DNA of 64,000 bases from Gemmatimonadota bacterium. Lineage in GTDB: Bacteria > Gemmatimonadota > Gemmatimonadetes > Gemmatimonadales > GWC2-71-9. The translations under genes were made by a program, and so were the position numbers. Position 1 is the stretch's first letter; the number at the start of each line of letters is the position of its first letter. Shown one piece after another: positions 16,911 to 25,785 of the stretch. The DNA is taken from positions 310,001-374,000 of the forward strand of contig VGVQ01000001.1 in assembly GCA_016874005.1 (NCBI GenBank). Direction: 5' to 3'. The notes beneath the pieces were generated by a model. That model worked only from the letters and a program-made list of their open reading frames with translations. It was not told the DNA's origin and did no database searches.

Positions 16911-17492
16911 CTACGCCGATCCTAACCCGAACATCCGCTCGTGAGGTCGGAGGGCGGCGAGCACGAACCCGATGTGCTCGTCGAGCGGGACCCCCAACTC
17001 GGCGATGCTGGTGTAGACGTCGTCCCGACTGACGCCGCGCGCGAACGCCTTGTCCTTGAGCTTCTTCTTCACGCTGGCTACCTCGAGGTCCGCCAAGGAG
17101 CGCGACGGGCGGACCAGGGCGCAGGCCACCAGGAACCCGGACAGCTCGTCGACGGCGAACAAAGCCTTGGCCAGCGGCGTCTCCCGCGGCACCCCGGTGT
17201 AGGCCGCGTGGCCGAGAATCGCCCGCTGCCCGTCCTCGGGGAACCCCAGGCTGGCGAGGAGGCGGACCCCCTCGCTCGGATGTTCGGCATCGGGCAGACG
17301 ATTGGGGTTGGGATAGCGTTCGTAGTCGAAATCGTGGAGCAGCCCGACCAGCCCCCAGTAGTCCGGATTGGCTCCCGCTCGCTCCGCCATCGCCCGCATC
17401 GCGACCTCGACCGCGTACATGTGCCTCCGAAGCGCTTCGGACGGGGTGTACTGGTGCATCAAGGCCAGCGCTTCGTCTCGTGTCATCATCAT
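16911..17492 (-). CDS. HD-domain hydrolase
   Basis: 193 aa with the HD metal-binding pattern: H in RRHMYAVEVAMRA, the paired HD in GLLHDFDYERY, then HAAYTG and the Asp in LFAVDELSGFLVA. Such small HD proteins are mostly putative phosphohydrolases; the substrate is unknown. Three successive ATGs (17492, 17489, 17486) are possible starts. The longer open frame to 18188 runs antisense over other genes and is ignored. Gene order suggests co-transcription with the DUF6941 and cyclophilin genes upstream. Confidence 0.8.
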   Translation of the reverse strand: MMMTRDEALALMHQYTPSEALRRHMYAVEVAMRAMAERAGANPDYWGLVGLLHDFDYERYPNPNRLPDAEHPSEGVRLLASLGFPEDGQRAILGHAAYTGVPRETPLAKALFAVDELSGFLVACALVRPSRSLADLEVASVKKKLKDKAFARGVSRDDVYTSIAELGVPLDEHIGFVLAALRPHERMFGLGSA

Positions 17493-17500
17493 CGCAGTCG

Positions 17501-17902
17501 TTAGGTCGAATGGACCGGAATCGGAGCCGCCGACAGCGGAACCCGCAGCGTGCTGTCGCTGAGGTTGATCTCGAAGGCGTAACTGCCCGGGCGTGGCAGC
17601 GGCACGTCGAACACCAGTACCGCGCCAGCCTCGACTTCCGTCACCCCAGCCGGCGGCTCGCCGAACTGGACGGTGCCCTCGCCCCCCATCAGTTCTTCGT
17701 CGCGGTCGTCGACGAACCGGATCCGAATCCGATGTTCGCCGATCTCGGTCCGGCGGCCACGGACCCGAAGCACCAGGTGGGTCCGTGGATGGACCGCCGG
17801 AAAGGAGGCCACCCAGACATGCTGAAAGATCCCCAACACCGAGAGCTTGCCCTGCTGATCGATCAGGGCATAGTCGGCCAACACCGCGAAATCGACCTGC
17901 AC
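17501..17902 (-). CDS. DUF6941-like protein
   Basis: 133 aa, all-beta in composition, no signal peptide. It opens MQVDFAVLADYALIDQQGKL followed by SVLGIFQHVW, the typical start of DUF6941 proteins, whose function is unknown. Strands alternate up to a Ser/Pro tail. GTG 17902 overlaps the cyclophilin stop by one base (TAGTG), so the two are translationally coupled. The family assignment is from memory of the opening motif. Confidence 0.6.
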   Translation of the reverse strand: MQVDFAVLADYALIDQQGKLSVLGIFQHVWVASFPAVHPRTHLVLRVRGRRTEIGEHRIRIRFVDDRDEELMGGEGTVQFGEPPAGVTEVEAGAVLVFDVPLPRPGSYAFEINLSDSTLRVPLSAAPIPVHST

Positions 17903-18348
17903 TAGGCGACTCGAATGGAATTGACCAGATCGTTCTTACGAATCTGCAACACGATATCGAGACCCGAGGAGACCTGGCCGAAGACGGTGTGCTTGCCATC
18001 CAGGTGCGGTTGGGGCGAATGACAGATGAAGAACTGGCTGCCACCGGTGTCTTTGCCCGCGTGGGCCATCGAGAGGCTCCCAGCCTGGTGCCGGTGGGTA
18101 TTGAGGTGGCACTCGCACTTGATCTTGTACCCCGGCCCCCCGGTTCCCACCTTGGGGTCGTTGGCGTTCTTCGACAACGGGTCGCCACCTTGAATCACGA
18201 AGTCGGCAATGACCCGGTGGAAACGAGTCCCGTCGTAGAAGCCCTGGTTCGCCAACTTCTCGAAGTTGGCCACCGTGTTCGGTGTCTCCGAGTCGAACAG
18301 CTCGGCCGTAATGATGCCTCGCTCGGTGTCGATGGTCGCTGTTTTCAC
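17902..18348 (-). CDS. cyclophilin-type peptidyl-prolyl isomerase
   Basis: 148-aa cytoplasmic cyclophilin that isomerises X-Pro bonds. The signature [15 protein letters not shown] and the active-site Phe/Gln region ([22 protein letters not shown]) are present. There is no signal peptide if GTG 18348 is used; the reading frame goes on to 18474, but that extension looks like intergenic DNA. It carries the Cys/His-containing insert [12 protein letters not shown] seen in bacterial single-domain cyclophilins. Divergent from the DUF1707 gene, with about 125 bases between for promoters. Confidence 0.9.
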   Translation of the reverse strand: MKTATIDTERGIITAELFDSETPNTVANFEKLANQGFYDGTRFHRVIADFVIQGGDPLSKNANDPKVGTGGPGYKIKCECHLNTHRHQAGSLSMAHAGKDTGGSQFFICHSPQPHLDGKHTVFGQVSSGLDIVLQIRKNDLVNSIRVA

Positions 18349-18473
18349 GAGTCGGTTGTCCTGGTGAAGTTGGGGAGGGTCGCTCCCATGGAAAGTAAGG
18401 CTGGCTCCGGCAGCGCCCAAGCTCGCTGCCAGCCAAGGGTTGGCCGGCGGGGCCCGGCCGATATCTTTCCCCA

Positions 18474-19124
18474 ATGACCGATCTCGAGCACGCTCGCCAC
18501 GAGGCCATCCGGATGCTCTGCCTGGCCCAGGCCGAAGACCGGCTCACCGTCGAGGCGTTCGAAAGCCGGTTGACCCGGGTCAAGCAGGCCCCCAACGAAG
18601 CGACCTTGGCCGCCATCCTCGCCGACATCGAGCCAACCAGCTCGTTTCCGGCCCCGATCATCAGTGGGGGCCACCCGGTCGCTGTCGCCGATCACACCGG
18701 TATGGCCGCCCCGGTGGCCCCGGCCGATCTCCTCCGGGTCTCCAGTGTCTTCGCGTCGACCAAGCGGGCCGGCTCCTGGACCGTGCCACTACTGATCGAG
18801 GGCAAAGCCCTGTTGGGAGAGCTGACCCTCGATCTCCGCGACGCCGTCTTCGGATCCGATGTCGTGGACATCCAGGTCGACGTGATGCTCGGCTCGTTCA
18901 CGCTGATCGTTCCGGCCGGAACGCAGGTCGAGAACGAAGTGGACGAAACCCTGTCCTCCTCGACCCATTCGACTCGAGGCGCCCGGGGTGCCCGCCCCAA
19001 CGGACTGCTGGTACGACTGGCTGGCAGGGCCCTGCTCGCATCCATCGACGTCAAGGAGAAATTCCCGACCGCCGCCGGCAAGCCCCAGGGATTCTTGGGG
19101 CGCCTCCTCGGGTCCGGCGACTGA
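18474..19124 (+). CDS. DUF1707 / LiaF-like protein
   Basis: 216 aa. The N-terminus (residues 1-55) matches the DUF1707 SHOCT-like module ([25 protein letters not shown], then [12 protein letters not shown]). The C-terminal half resembles the cell-wall-active antibiotic response (LiaF C-terminal) fold: a repeated beta pattern with [20 protein letters not shown] and [12 protein letters not shown]. No membrane helix is obvious, so it would be cytoplasmic or peripheral. LiaF relatives act in cell-envelope stress signalling; a role here is inferred. Confidence 0.75.
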   Translation: MTDLEHARHEAIRMLCLAQAEDRLTVEAFESRLTRVKQAPNEATLAAILADIEPTSSFPAPIISGGHPVAVADHTGMAAPVAPADLLRVSSVFASTKRAGSWTVPLLIEGKALLGELTLDLRDAVFGSDVVDIQVDVMLGSFTLIVPAGTQVENEVDETLSSSTHSTRGARGARPNGLLVRLAGRALLASIDVKEKFPTAAGKPQGFLGRLLGSGD

Positions 19125-19154
19125 CCGGCCCTCCCGACAACCGGGGTGCCGGCC

Positions 19155-19814
19155 TCAGCCGCTCCGGCGCTTGGCCTTCCGAGCCGACGGACAAAGAGCC
19201 GCGAGCACACAGCGGTCGCATTGGGGCCGCCTCGCGATGCAGACCTGGCGGCCATGGTGGATCAGCCAATGCGAGACCACGGTCCAATCCCGTCGTGGCA
19301 CCAGGGGCATCAGGTCGCGCTCGATCTTCTCGGCATCGGTCTGCTTGGTGAGTCGCAGCAACCCGGCGAGCCGGGTCACATGGGTGTCCACTACGATCCC
19401 CTCGTTGATCCCGAAGGCATTGCCTAACACCACGTTGGCGGTCTTTCGGCCAACCCCCGGAAGGACCCGGAGCGCTTCCATGTCCGCCGGCACGAGCCCG
19501 CCGTGCCGGTCCACCAATTCCTTGGCCATCCCGATCAGGCTCTTGGTCTTGTTTCGATAGAACCCGGTCGACTTGATCATCGACTCGACCGTCTCGGCGT
19601 CCGCCGCGGCCAGATCGTGGGGGGTGGGATACTTCCGGAACAGCGCCGGAGTGACCATGTTGACCCGAGCATCGGTGCACTGCGCCGACAGGATCGTCGC
19701 GACCAAGAGTTCGTAGGGGGTCCGATGATCCAATGCGCAGTTGGCATCGGGGTAGGTCTTGCCGAGGGTGGCCCAGATCCGGTGGGCCCGCTTCACCGTG
19801 GCGGGATGGGCCAT
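19155..19814 (-). CDS. nth: endonuclease III
   Basis: 219-aa DNA glycosylase/AP lyase of base-excision repair that removes oxidised pyrimidines. The helix-hairpin-helix is LPGVGRKTANVV with the catalytic Lys, followed by the catalytic Asp in VVDTHVTRLA. Four Cys at the C-terminus (CIARRPQCDRCVLAALC) bind a 4Fe-4S cluster. ATG 19814 overlaps the PolX-like stop; the frame upstream of it is not used. It closes a long operon and is convergent with the DUF1707 gene. Confidence 0.95.
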   Translation of the reverse strand: MAHPATVKRAHRIWATLGKTYPDANCALDHRTPYELLVATILSAQCTDARVNMVTPALFRKYPTPHDLAAADAETVESMIKSTGFYRNKTKSLIGMAKELVDRHGGLVPADMEALRVLPGVGRKTANVVLGNAFGINEGIVVDTHVTRLAGLLRLTKQTDAEKIERDLMPLVPRRDWTVVSHWLIHHGRQVCIARRPQCDRCVLAALCPSARKAKRRSG

Positions 19815-21535
19815 CAACTGCCCCGCTTCCGGGCAAAAGCCAGGAACTCGCCAACCGGCCTGGCGTTGAGCACGTCGCCGGGCGTGAGCCATCCCTTCCG
19901 GGCCATCGCGACGCCGAAATCGACGTTCTCGAGGCCCGCCGGCGAATGGGCATCCGCCCCGACCGAGATCATCACGCCAGCGCGAGAGGCCTGGCGAACC
20001 AGCCGCCAGTCCAGGTCCAAACGTTGCGGATCCGCGTTGATCTCGATCGCGACGCCGCGCTCCGCCGCCCGTGCGAAAATCCGCTCGACGTCGAGCGGAT
20101 ACGGCTCTCGCGACAGCAAGAGCCGGCCGGTGAGATGGCCGAGGATCGTAACCGCCGGATGATCCATGGCGGCGAGGATCCGCTCCGTCATCTGCTCCCG
20201 GTTCATCTCGAACCGATTATGAACCGAGGCGATCACGAAATCGAAACCCGCCAACAGCTCGTCGGGATACCCCAGCCGACCGTCTGCCAGGATGTCGGCC
20301 TCGATGCCCTTGAGCACCCTGGCGCCGACGTCATGATCGTTGGTGGCGTCGATCTCCGCCCACTGAGCCCGAATGTCCGCCTCCGACAGACCGCCGACAT
20401 ACGCCGCGGTGCCGCTGTGATCGGTGACCCCGACATACTGGTAGCCTGCGGCTCGGCAGATCCGGGCGAGGTCTGCCACCGCGAAACTGCCGTCCGAATA
20501 ACTGGTATGACAGTGTACCAACCCTTGGAGATCCCCCCGTGTCAGCAGTCGCGGGATCCCCGTTTCGGCGACCTCGATCTCTCCGGTACCCTCCCGGAGC
20601 TCCGGGGGAACGAGGTCGAGTCCCAGGGCGCGATAAACCGCGGCTTCGTCCGGGGTGGCAACGAACTCGCTTCCCTTCCACAGCGCGGCGCCGCTCAAGG
20701 TGTATCCCCGAGAGGACGCCCTGGCCACCAGCTGGGCCAAGTGGGCGTCTCCCCCGGTGGCGTGGATCAGCACCGCACCGAGATTGGCCGGAGGGGTGAC
20801 CACCACCTGGCAGCTCTCCCCACCCGCGAATCGAACCGCGGCCCGACGCTCGTCCTGATACCCCACCTCCTCGACACCCGGGAACTCACCGAGAGACTTG
20901 AGAACCTCCTGGTGCGAATCGGCAACCAGCACCACGGCGAGGTCCCGGACCAGTTCGAGGCGACGACGAACCTCTCCGGCGACGATCGCCTCGGTCACCC
21001 CGGGGAGCCGGGCCAGAGTGCCCTTGAGTAACTCCGACTCCTCGATGGCGTGGTGGAGCAATCGAAAGGTCGCCGTCTGGCGGAGCCGCGCGATGCCCCG
21101 CAGCACGTTCTCCGCCGTCCTGGCGCCGAACCCGGGCAGCTGCGCCAGCCGGCCATCTCGGGCGGCGGCCTCCAGCTCCGGCACCGACTCGACATGAAGT
21201 CGCTCGTGAATCTGGCGAACCTTGGCCACCCCGAGCCCCGAAATTCTCAGCATTTCGACCAGACCGGGCGGGACCTGTTCCCGTAACTCGTCCAACGTGG
21301 TCGACCGCCCAGCGGTCACCAGATCTCGCACCACCCCTTGAATCGCCGGCCCGATGCCGTGGAGTTCGTTCAAGGTACCCCGGGCAACCCACTCCGACGG
21401 CTCCCCGCCAAGGGAACTGATCGTGCGAGCGCCCATCCGGAACGCCCGGATCTTGAAGCTGTTCTCGCCCTTGAGCTCGAGGTGGGCGGCAATCTGGTCG
21501 AGCACCCGCACCACGGCGGCACGGTCGACGGTCAT
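19814..21535 (-). CDS. polX: PolX-like protein with intact PHP but degenerate polymerase site
   Basis: 573 aa with the PolX order: 8-kDa helix-hairpin-helix region (GIGPAI about 60-65; GLGVAKV about 101), fingers/palm, then the PHP domain from about residue 335. PHP metal ligands look complete: HCH 341-343, TDHS, GIEAD, ASVHNRF, GHLTGR, GADAH. The polymerase part is altered. The GSxRR motif reads GEVRRR (187-192), the DxD pair is D198-L-A200, and the third Asp is replaced by Val near 245. So 3'-5' exonuclease or phosphoesterase activity is likely and DNA synthesis is not. Overlaps neighbours on both sides. Confidence 0.85.
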   Translation of the reverse strand: MTVDRAAVVRVLDQIAAHLELKGENSFKIRAFRMGARTISSLGGEPSEWVARGTLNELHGIGPAIQGVVRDLVTAGRSTTLDELREQVPPGLVEMLRISGLGVAKVRQIHERLHVESVPELEAAARDGRLAQLPGFGARTAENVLRGIARLRQTATFRLLHHAIEESELLKGTLARLPGVTEAIVAGEVRRRLELVRDLAVVLVADSHQEVLKSLGEFPGVEEVGYQDERRAAVRFAGGESCQVVVTPPANLGAVLIHATGGDAHLAQLVARASSRGYTLSGAALWKGSEFVATPDEAAVYRALGLDLVPPELREGTGEIEVAETGIPRLLTRGDLQGLVHCHTSYSDGSFAVADLARICRAAGYQYVGVTDHSGTAAYVGGLSEADIRAQWAEIDATNDHDVGARVLKGIEADILADGRLGYPDELLAGFDFVIASVHNRFEMNREQMTERILAAMDHPAVTILGHLTGRLLLSREPYPLDVERIFARAAERGVAIEINADPQRLDLDWRLVRQASRAGVMISVGADAHSPAGLENVDFGVAMARKGWLTPGDVLNARPVGEFLAFARKRGS

Positions 21536-22227
21536 GGCAGGCTCACCTGCTGCTCGCCAGGGACGGCCCCGGCGGGGCCGAGCAACTGATGCATTCGGTA
21601 CCCGAGTTCCATCAGTTCCTGCGATCCAGTGAGTTGAAAGAGCCCCGCTGCCGCGCCCCCTGGAAGTCGGGGCGAGAACAGCCCGCTTCCGTCGGACCGG
21701 GACAGCCTCGGTATTCGCTCGCCACTGGCATCCACGACCGTGAACCCATCCCGTTGGGCGTGGAGGCCGAACACGGCGACCAGATCGAGCCGGCCGTCAC
21801 GAGGAATGACGAAACAGCCATCGAGCGGCTCGACAGGGCAATCGAGGATCGGTTCGCCCCAGACCCGCTGGCTCGGCAACTCGAGATAGTAGCTCCGAGA
21901 TACCGACGGCGCGACGGGTGGCGTCCCCGACTCTGCGCCGAGGCAGCGATCGAGCACGGCGCGGTCGACCCGGACGCGGCAGCGGCCATCGGCCCAGTAC
22001 AGGTAGGCGGCGTGCAGGAAGGCCACCAGCTCGCTCACCGCCACCGACGACGCGGCCTCCGCCGGCGCCAGCTCACGGAGCAACTCGACCACTTCCCGGA
22101 CCAGGACGAACCCGTCTCGATGCCTCGGGTCGTAACCCGCGGCGGCGATCCCTTCGGCGATCGGCGCGAACCGATCGTCGAGATCGCCGCCGAATACCAG
22201 CTCCACGGGACCTGGCCGGCCGGTCAT
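21532..22227 (-). CDS. hypothetical protein, unknown
   Basis: 231 aa, cytoplasmic, mixed alpha/beta; I do not recognise it. It starts MTGRPGPVELVFGG and has a helical first half (FVLVREVVELLRELAP; ELVAFLHAAYLYWADG) and a strand-rich second half (SYYLELPSQRVWG; GRLDLVAVFGLHAQRDGF). ATG 22227 overlaps the alpha/beta hydrolase stop (ATGA), which decides the start; its stop overlaps the PolX start. Conservation of the operon would be the best clue to function. Confidence 0.65.
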   Translation of the reverse strand: MTGRPGPVELVFGGDLDDRFAPIAEGIAAAGYDPRHRDGFVLVREVVELLRELAPAEAASSVAVSELVAFLHAAYLYWADGRCRVRVDRAVLDRCLGAESGTPPVAPSVSRSYYLELPSQRVWGEPILDCPVEPLDGCFVIPRDGRLDLVAVFGLHAQRDGFTVVDASGERIPRLSRSDGSGLFSPRLPGGAAAGLFQLTGSQELMELGYRMHQLLGPAGAVPGEQQVSLP

Positions 22228-23069
22228 CGCGCCGCCGAGGGAAGAAAGCCATCGAGTGCCGCCACGAACCGCTCCGGCGCTTCGACGTAGGGGACGTGGC
22301 CGCACCGATCGAGTCGAATCAGCCGCCCCCCAACCGCTTCCGCGAGCACCTCCGCCGTCTCGATCGGGATCGGGTCGTCCTCGCCGTGGATGACCAAGCT
22401 CGAGACCCCGCGAATGGCCGGAAACCGGGGGCGCAAGTCGAAGTCGCCCAAGCTGTCCCATACCGCCTGCTGGGTTCGGCCGGTAAGCCGGAACGGGGTC
22501 AAGTCGCGAGCCATGCGCCAATCGAAGAAGTATCCCGCGACCGAGAACTCGAACATTCGGCGACGGTACGTTTCGGCGTCACGTTCCCTGAGCCCGCCTT
22601 CTTGCACGGCTTGCCTGGCGGCCATCACCTCGGGCGCTCGGTTGCGCTCCGCGAGCCGTCGTTCGAAGGCATCTCGAGCACCGCGCCACACCGGAGCCGG
22701 CGACACCAACGCCAGCGAAGCGACCCGACCGGGATGCTCCAAGGCGTACAGTACGGCCAGCAACCCGCCCCACGAGTACCCCGCCACGCTGAGGCGCTCG
22801 ATGCCCCAGAGGACCCGAAGCGCCTCCAGGTCGGCGACGTGCTCCTGCCATCCGCAGGGTACCTCGCGGTCCACTGGCGACCGTCCACCCCCACGTTGAT
22901 CGTAATAGATCAGCGTCCGACTCACGGCCAGCCGATCGAACCCCGGCAGGAGATAGTCGTGGTGAGCCCCGGGGCCGCCATGAAGCACCACGGTCGGCGG
23001 ACCTTCGCCGATCCGGCGCTCGAACAACACCGCCTCCCCGACGCGGCGCTCCGCGACGATCTCATCCAT
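22224..23069 (-). CDS. alpha/beta hydrolase (proline iminopeptidase-like)
   Basis: 281-aa alpha/beta hydrolase fold enzyme. The oxyanion motif HGGPG, nucleophile elbow GYSWGG, Asp in HGEDDPIP and His in CGHVPYVEAPERF are in order. HGGPG with YDQRGGGRS is typical of proline iminopeptidase-type S33 enzymes, so an aminopeptidase or esterase role is likely. It overlaps the deacetylase-like gene by 8 bp. Confidence 0.85.
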   Translation of the reverse strand: MDEIVAERRVGEAVLFERRIGEGPPTVVLHGGPGAHHDYLLPGFDRLAVSRTLIYYDQRGGGRSPVDREVPCGWQEHVADLEALRVLWGIERLSVAGYSWGGLLAVLYALEHPGRVASLALVSPAPVWRGARDAFERRLAERNRAPEVMAARQAVQEGGLRERDAETYRRRMFEFSVAGYFFDWRMARDLTPFRLTGRTQQAVWDSLGDFDLRPRFPAIRGVSSLVIHGEDDPIPIETAEVLAEAVGGRLIRLDRCGHVPYVEAPERFVAALDGFLPSAAR

Positions 23070-23961
23070 ACTGGTCGAGCAAGGCGGTCACCGTGTTGGC
23101 ATGAATGGTGACCACGTCCCCGAGATCGGCGGCGTAACCTCCTCCAAGAACCATCACGACCGGCAGCCGACGGCGCCAACACGCCGCGAACACGGTCCGG
23201 TCTCGTCGCGCCAACCCGTCGATCGACAGGCCGAGGCGGCCGAGGCGATCGGCGCGATACGGATCGGCACCGGCGATGTAGACCACGAGTTCCGGCCGGG
23301 CCCGCTCGAGGACCTCGTCGAGGTGGCGCTCGAGCAGGGCGAGGTAGGCCTGGTCCTCGGTGCCGTCGGGAAGCTCGAGGTCGAGGTCACTCCGCTCTCG
23401 CCGGAAGGGATAGTTCTTGGCGCCGTGCATCGAGAAGGTGAACACCGCTTCGTCGTTCTCGAAGATCCGAGCCGTCCCATTGCCCTGATGGACGTCGAGA
23501 TCGATGACGACGGCTCGGGCAAGCACCCCGTCTCGTTGCAGCGTTCGGACCGCGACGGCGACGTCGTTGAAGACGCAGTACCCTTCGCCATGGCCCGGAA
23601 AGGCATGGTGGGTACCGCCCGCCAGGTTGATTCCCGCTCCATTCGACAACGCGTCCCGGGCCGCCTCGAGGGTGCCTTGGACGGTTCGGAGGGACCGCTC
23701 CGGAAGGAGCGGATGCCACGGGAACCCGAGCCGGCGTATCGCGGCATCGCCTAACGTTCCCTCGATCACCGCCTCGACATAGTCGGGGTGGTGCACCAAG
23801 TGGAGCGCGTCTCGCGCGACCGGACCGGGCTCCTCGATCGCGTCGGCCCGCAAGACCCCGGCCGCCACCAGGCCGTCGCGAATGAGGCGGTACTTCCCCA
23901 TTGGAAACCGGTGCCCCTCGGGAAGGGGAAGAGACCACCGCGCGGTGGACCACGCCCGCAT
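23062..23961 (-). CDS. histone deacetylase / acetylpolyamine amidohydrolase family protein
   Basis: 299-aa zinc-dependent deacetylase of the arginase/deacetylase fold. Motifs are GGTHHAFPGHGEGYCVFND, the zinc ligands in DLDVHQGNGT, and a second Asp in YIAGADPY with the following GYA region. Bacterial members deacetylate polyamines, acetoin-pathway enzymes or other small substrates; which one applies here cannot be read. It lies 44 bases behind the GAF gene in the peptidase/repair operon. Confidence 0.85.
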   Translation of the reverse strand: MRAWSTARWSLPLPEGHRFPMGKYRLIRDGLVAAGVLRADAIEEPGPVARDALHLVHHPDYVEAVIEGTLGDAAIRRLGFPWHPLLPERSLRTVQGTLEAARDALSNGAGINLAGGTHHAFPGHGEGYCVFNDVAVAVRTLQRDGVLARAVVIDLDVHQGNGTARIFENDEAVFTFSMHGAKNYPFRRERSDLDLELPDGTEDQAYLALLERHLDEVLERARPELVVYIAGADPYRADRLGRLGLSIDGLARRDRTVFAACWRRRLPVVMVLGGGYAADLGDVVTIHANTVTALLDQYG

Positions 23962-24005
23962 CTAACGGTCGAACCGATCGGCCAGCGAGCCGACTCGCGC
24001 GTCGG

Positions 24006-24461
24006 TCATAGCAGGACCGCGAGTGCGTCAGCGACCTTGCGGACCTCGGCCTCTTCGTCCGGGGTGAACGGATTCGGCACGTCACTGTCGACGTCGATCT
24101 GGCCGAGGATCAGCGCGCCGCGGCGGATCAGGACGACGAGTTCCGACCGGGTCTCCAGGTTGCAGGCCAGGTAGTTGGTCAAGGTCGAGACGTCCCCGAC
24201 GTTCTGGTCGCGGCCCGTGGCGACCGCGGTCCCGCAAACCCCTTTACCCACCGGAATCCGGGTGTGGTCGGTCACCCGGCCGGCGAACGCCTCGAGGACG
24301 AGTTCCTCGCCGTGGAGCATGTACAGATAGACCGAGGTGTAGGGAGCGCCCGCCTCCTTGATCCGATCGGCGGCCAGCTGCAGGAGCCCGATCCGGCCCA
24401 CGTCACGGGCGAAAGCACCTCGCAGCGCGGCGACCAGCCGGTCCCCTTGGAGAATCGTCAC
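24006..24461 (-). CDS. GAF protein, free methionine-(R)-sulfoxide reductase-like
   Basis: 151-aa single GAF domain. The segment GKGVCGTAVATGRDQNV followed by LTNYLACNLETRSELVV closely follows the fRMsr pattern, including two conserved cysteines in GVCG and LACN. The later GQIDVDSDVPNPFTPDE also matches. It may reduce free methionine-R-sulfoxide. GTG 24461 is preferred over TTG 24485 because GGAGG, lying in the end of the M28 gene, precedes it at the right distance. Confidence 0.75.
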   Translation of the reverse strand: MTILQGDRLVAALRGAFARDVGRIGLLQLAADRIKEAGAPYTSVYLYMLHGEELVLEAFAGRVTDHTRIPVGKGVCGTAVATGRDQNVGDVSTLTNYLACNLETRSELVVLIRRGALILGQIDVDSDVPNPFTPDEEAEVRKVADALAVLL

Positions 24462-24465
24462 GGCG

Positions 24466-25785
24466 TCATCCTCCTCGGCGGCCAAGAACGACCCGGACCG
24501 AATCCACCGCCGCGCCGCGCCGATATCGAACCACGACGGTGTCGCCGGGACGATGCTGACGCAGGGCGTCGGTCATCGCCTGCAAGTCGCCAATCTCGTG
24601 ACGACCGATGCCCAGGAGCACGTCGCCGGCGATGAGCCCGGCCCGGGCCGCGGGGCTCTCCGGACGGGCCCCGGACAGCCGAACCCCTGGGCCGCCGACG
24701 CTCATGTCGGGAATCGAGCCGAGGTACGCCCCATAGCCACCGGTCGCCACGGGGCCCGCCACGGGAGGTGGCGGCGGAGGCTTGTTGACGAAGGTCAGCG
24801 GAACCGGCCGATCGGCGATGGCTCGGGTCAGCTCGGCCGCGAACTCCGCGACCCGAATCAGCCCGTCGACGTTGATCTTCTCGGCGTCGTCGCTGGGACG
24901 GTGATAGTCTTCGTGCAAGTCGGTGAACAAGTGCAGCACCGGCTTGCCTGCCAGGTAAAAGGACTGCTGGTCGCTTCGGCCATACCCGTCGCCGGAGTAG
25001 GCCAAGTCGAACGGGAATCGGCGCCTCAACGAGTCGAGCAACGCCGGGAACTCGACCGCCGTCTCGGATCCAAACGCCAGGAGCCGGTCGTTCCGAAGCC
25101 GACCAACCATGTCCAGGTTGATCATCGCGACGGTCCGCTCGAGCGGGAACGGCGGCGATTTCACGTAGGCCGACGATCCCAGCAGCCCCAACTCCTCGCC
25201 GGAGAAGGCCACCACCATCACGGTCCGCCGGGCCGGACGGGCCGCCAGTTGGCGGGCAATCTCGATCAGCGCCACGGAGCCGGAGGCGTTGTCGTCGGCG
25301 CCGTTATGAATCTCCCCTCGATTGCCTAGCGACATCGAGCTGGTCAGTCCCACGCCCAGATGGTCGTAGTGGGCACCCACCACCACCGCCTCGCTCCGGA
25401 GGACGGGGTCGCTCCCCGGAATCATCCCGATCACGTTGACGCCCGAGGCGGGCCGATCGGCCCCGGGCACCTCCCGGAGCGCCACCAGATCGGGGGCGAT
25501 CCCGAAAACCTGACGCCACCCCGCGGGGCCAGGCCGAACGCCCGTTTCGCCCAGCCGACCGATCAAATAGGACGCCGCCCGGTCGGACCCCGCGGTCCCG
25601 GTGAACCTCCCCGCCAGGCTGTCGTGGGCCAATACCCCGATGTCGCGCCGAACCGCGGCCGCCACCCGACCCTCGCCGGTCGAGACCGCGGCCGCTTGCG
25701 CCGATACTTCGGACGTCCATCCGACCGCCGCCAACCCCAACGCACCCCACCATCGGGCCTTCCACTCCCTCGTCGAGCGTCTCAT
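24466..25785 (-). CDS. secreted M28 peptidase with C-terminal PDZ domain
   Basis: 439 aa with a signal peptide (ALGLAAVGWTSEVSAQ). The M28 zinc site is complete: HYDHLG, GADDNASG, SGEELGLLG, NLDMVG and the distal His in HEDYHRPSD. A PDZ domain occupies the C-terminus (AGLIAGDVLLGIGRHEI). A Pro-rich linker separates the two. It probably acts as an aminopeptidase in the periplasm or outside the cell. ATG 25785 overlaps the M42 stop (ATGA). Confidence 0.9.
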   Translation of the reverse strand: MRRSTREWKARWWGALGLAAVGWTSEVSAQAAAVSTGEGRVAAAVRRDIGVLAHDSLAGRFTGTAGSDRAASYLIGRLGETGVRPGPAGWRQVFGIAPDLVALREVPGADRPASGVNVIGMIPGSDPVLRSEAVVVGAHYDHLGVGLTSSMSLGNRGEIHNGADDNASGSVALIEIARQLAARPARRTVMVVAFSGEELGLLGSSAYVKSPPFPLERTVAMINLDMVGRLRNDRLLAFGSETAVEFPALLDSLRRRFPFDLAYSGDGYGRSDQQSFYLAGKPVLHLFTDLHEDYHRPSDDAEKINVDGLIRVAEFAAELTRAIADRPVPLTFVNKPPPPPPVAGPVATGGYGAYLGSIPDMSVGGPGVRLSGARPESPAARAGLIAGDVLLGIGRHEIGDLQAMTDALRQHRPGDTVVVRYRRGAAVDSVRVVLGRRGG

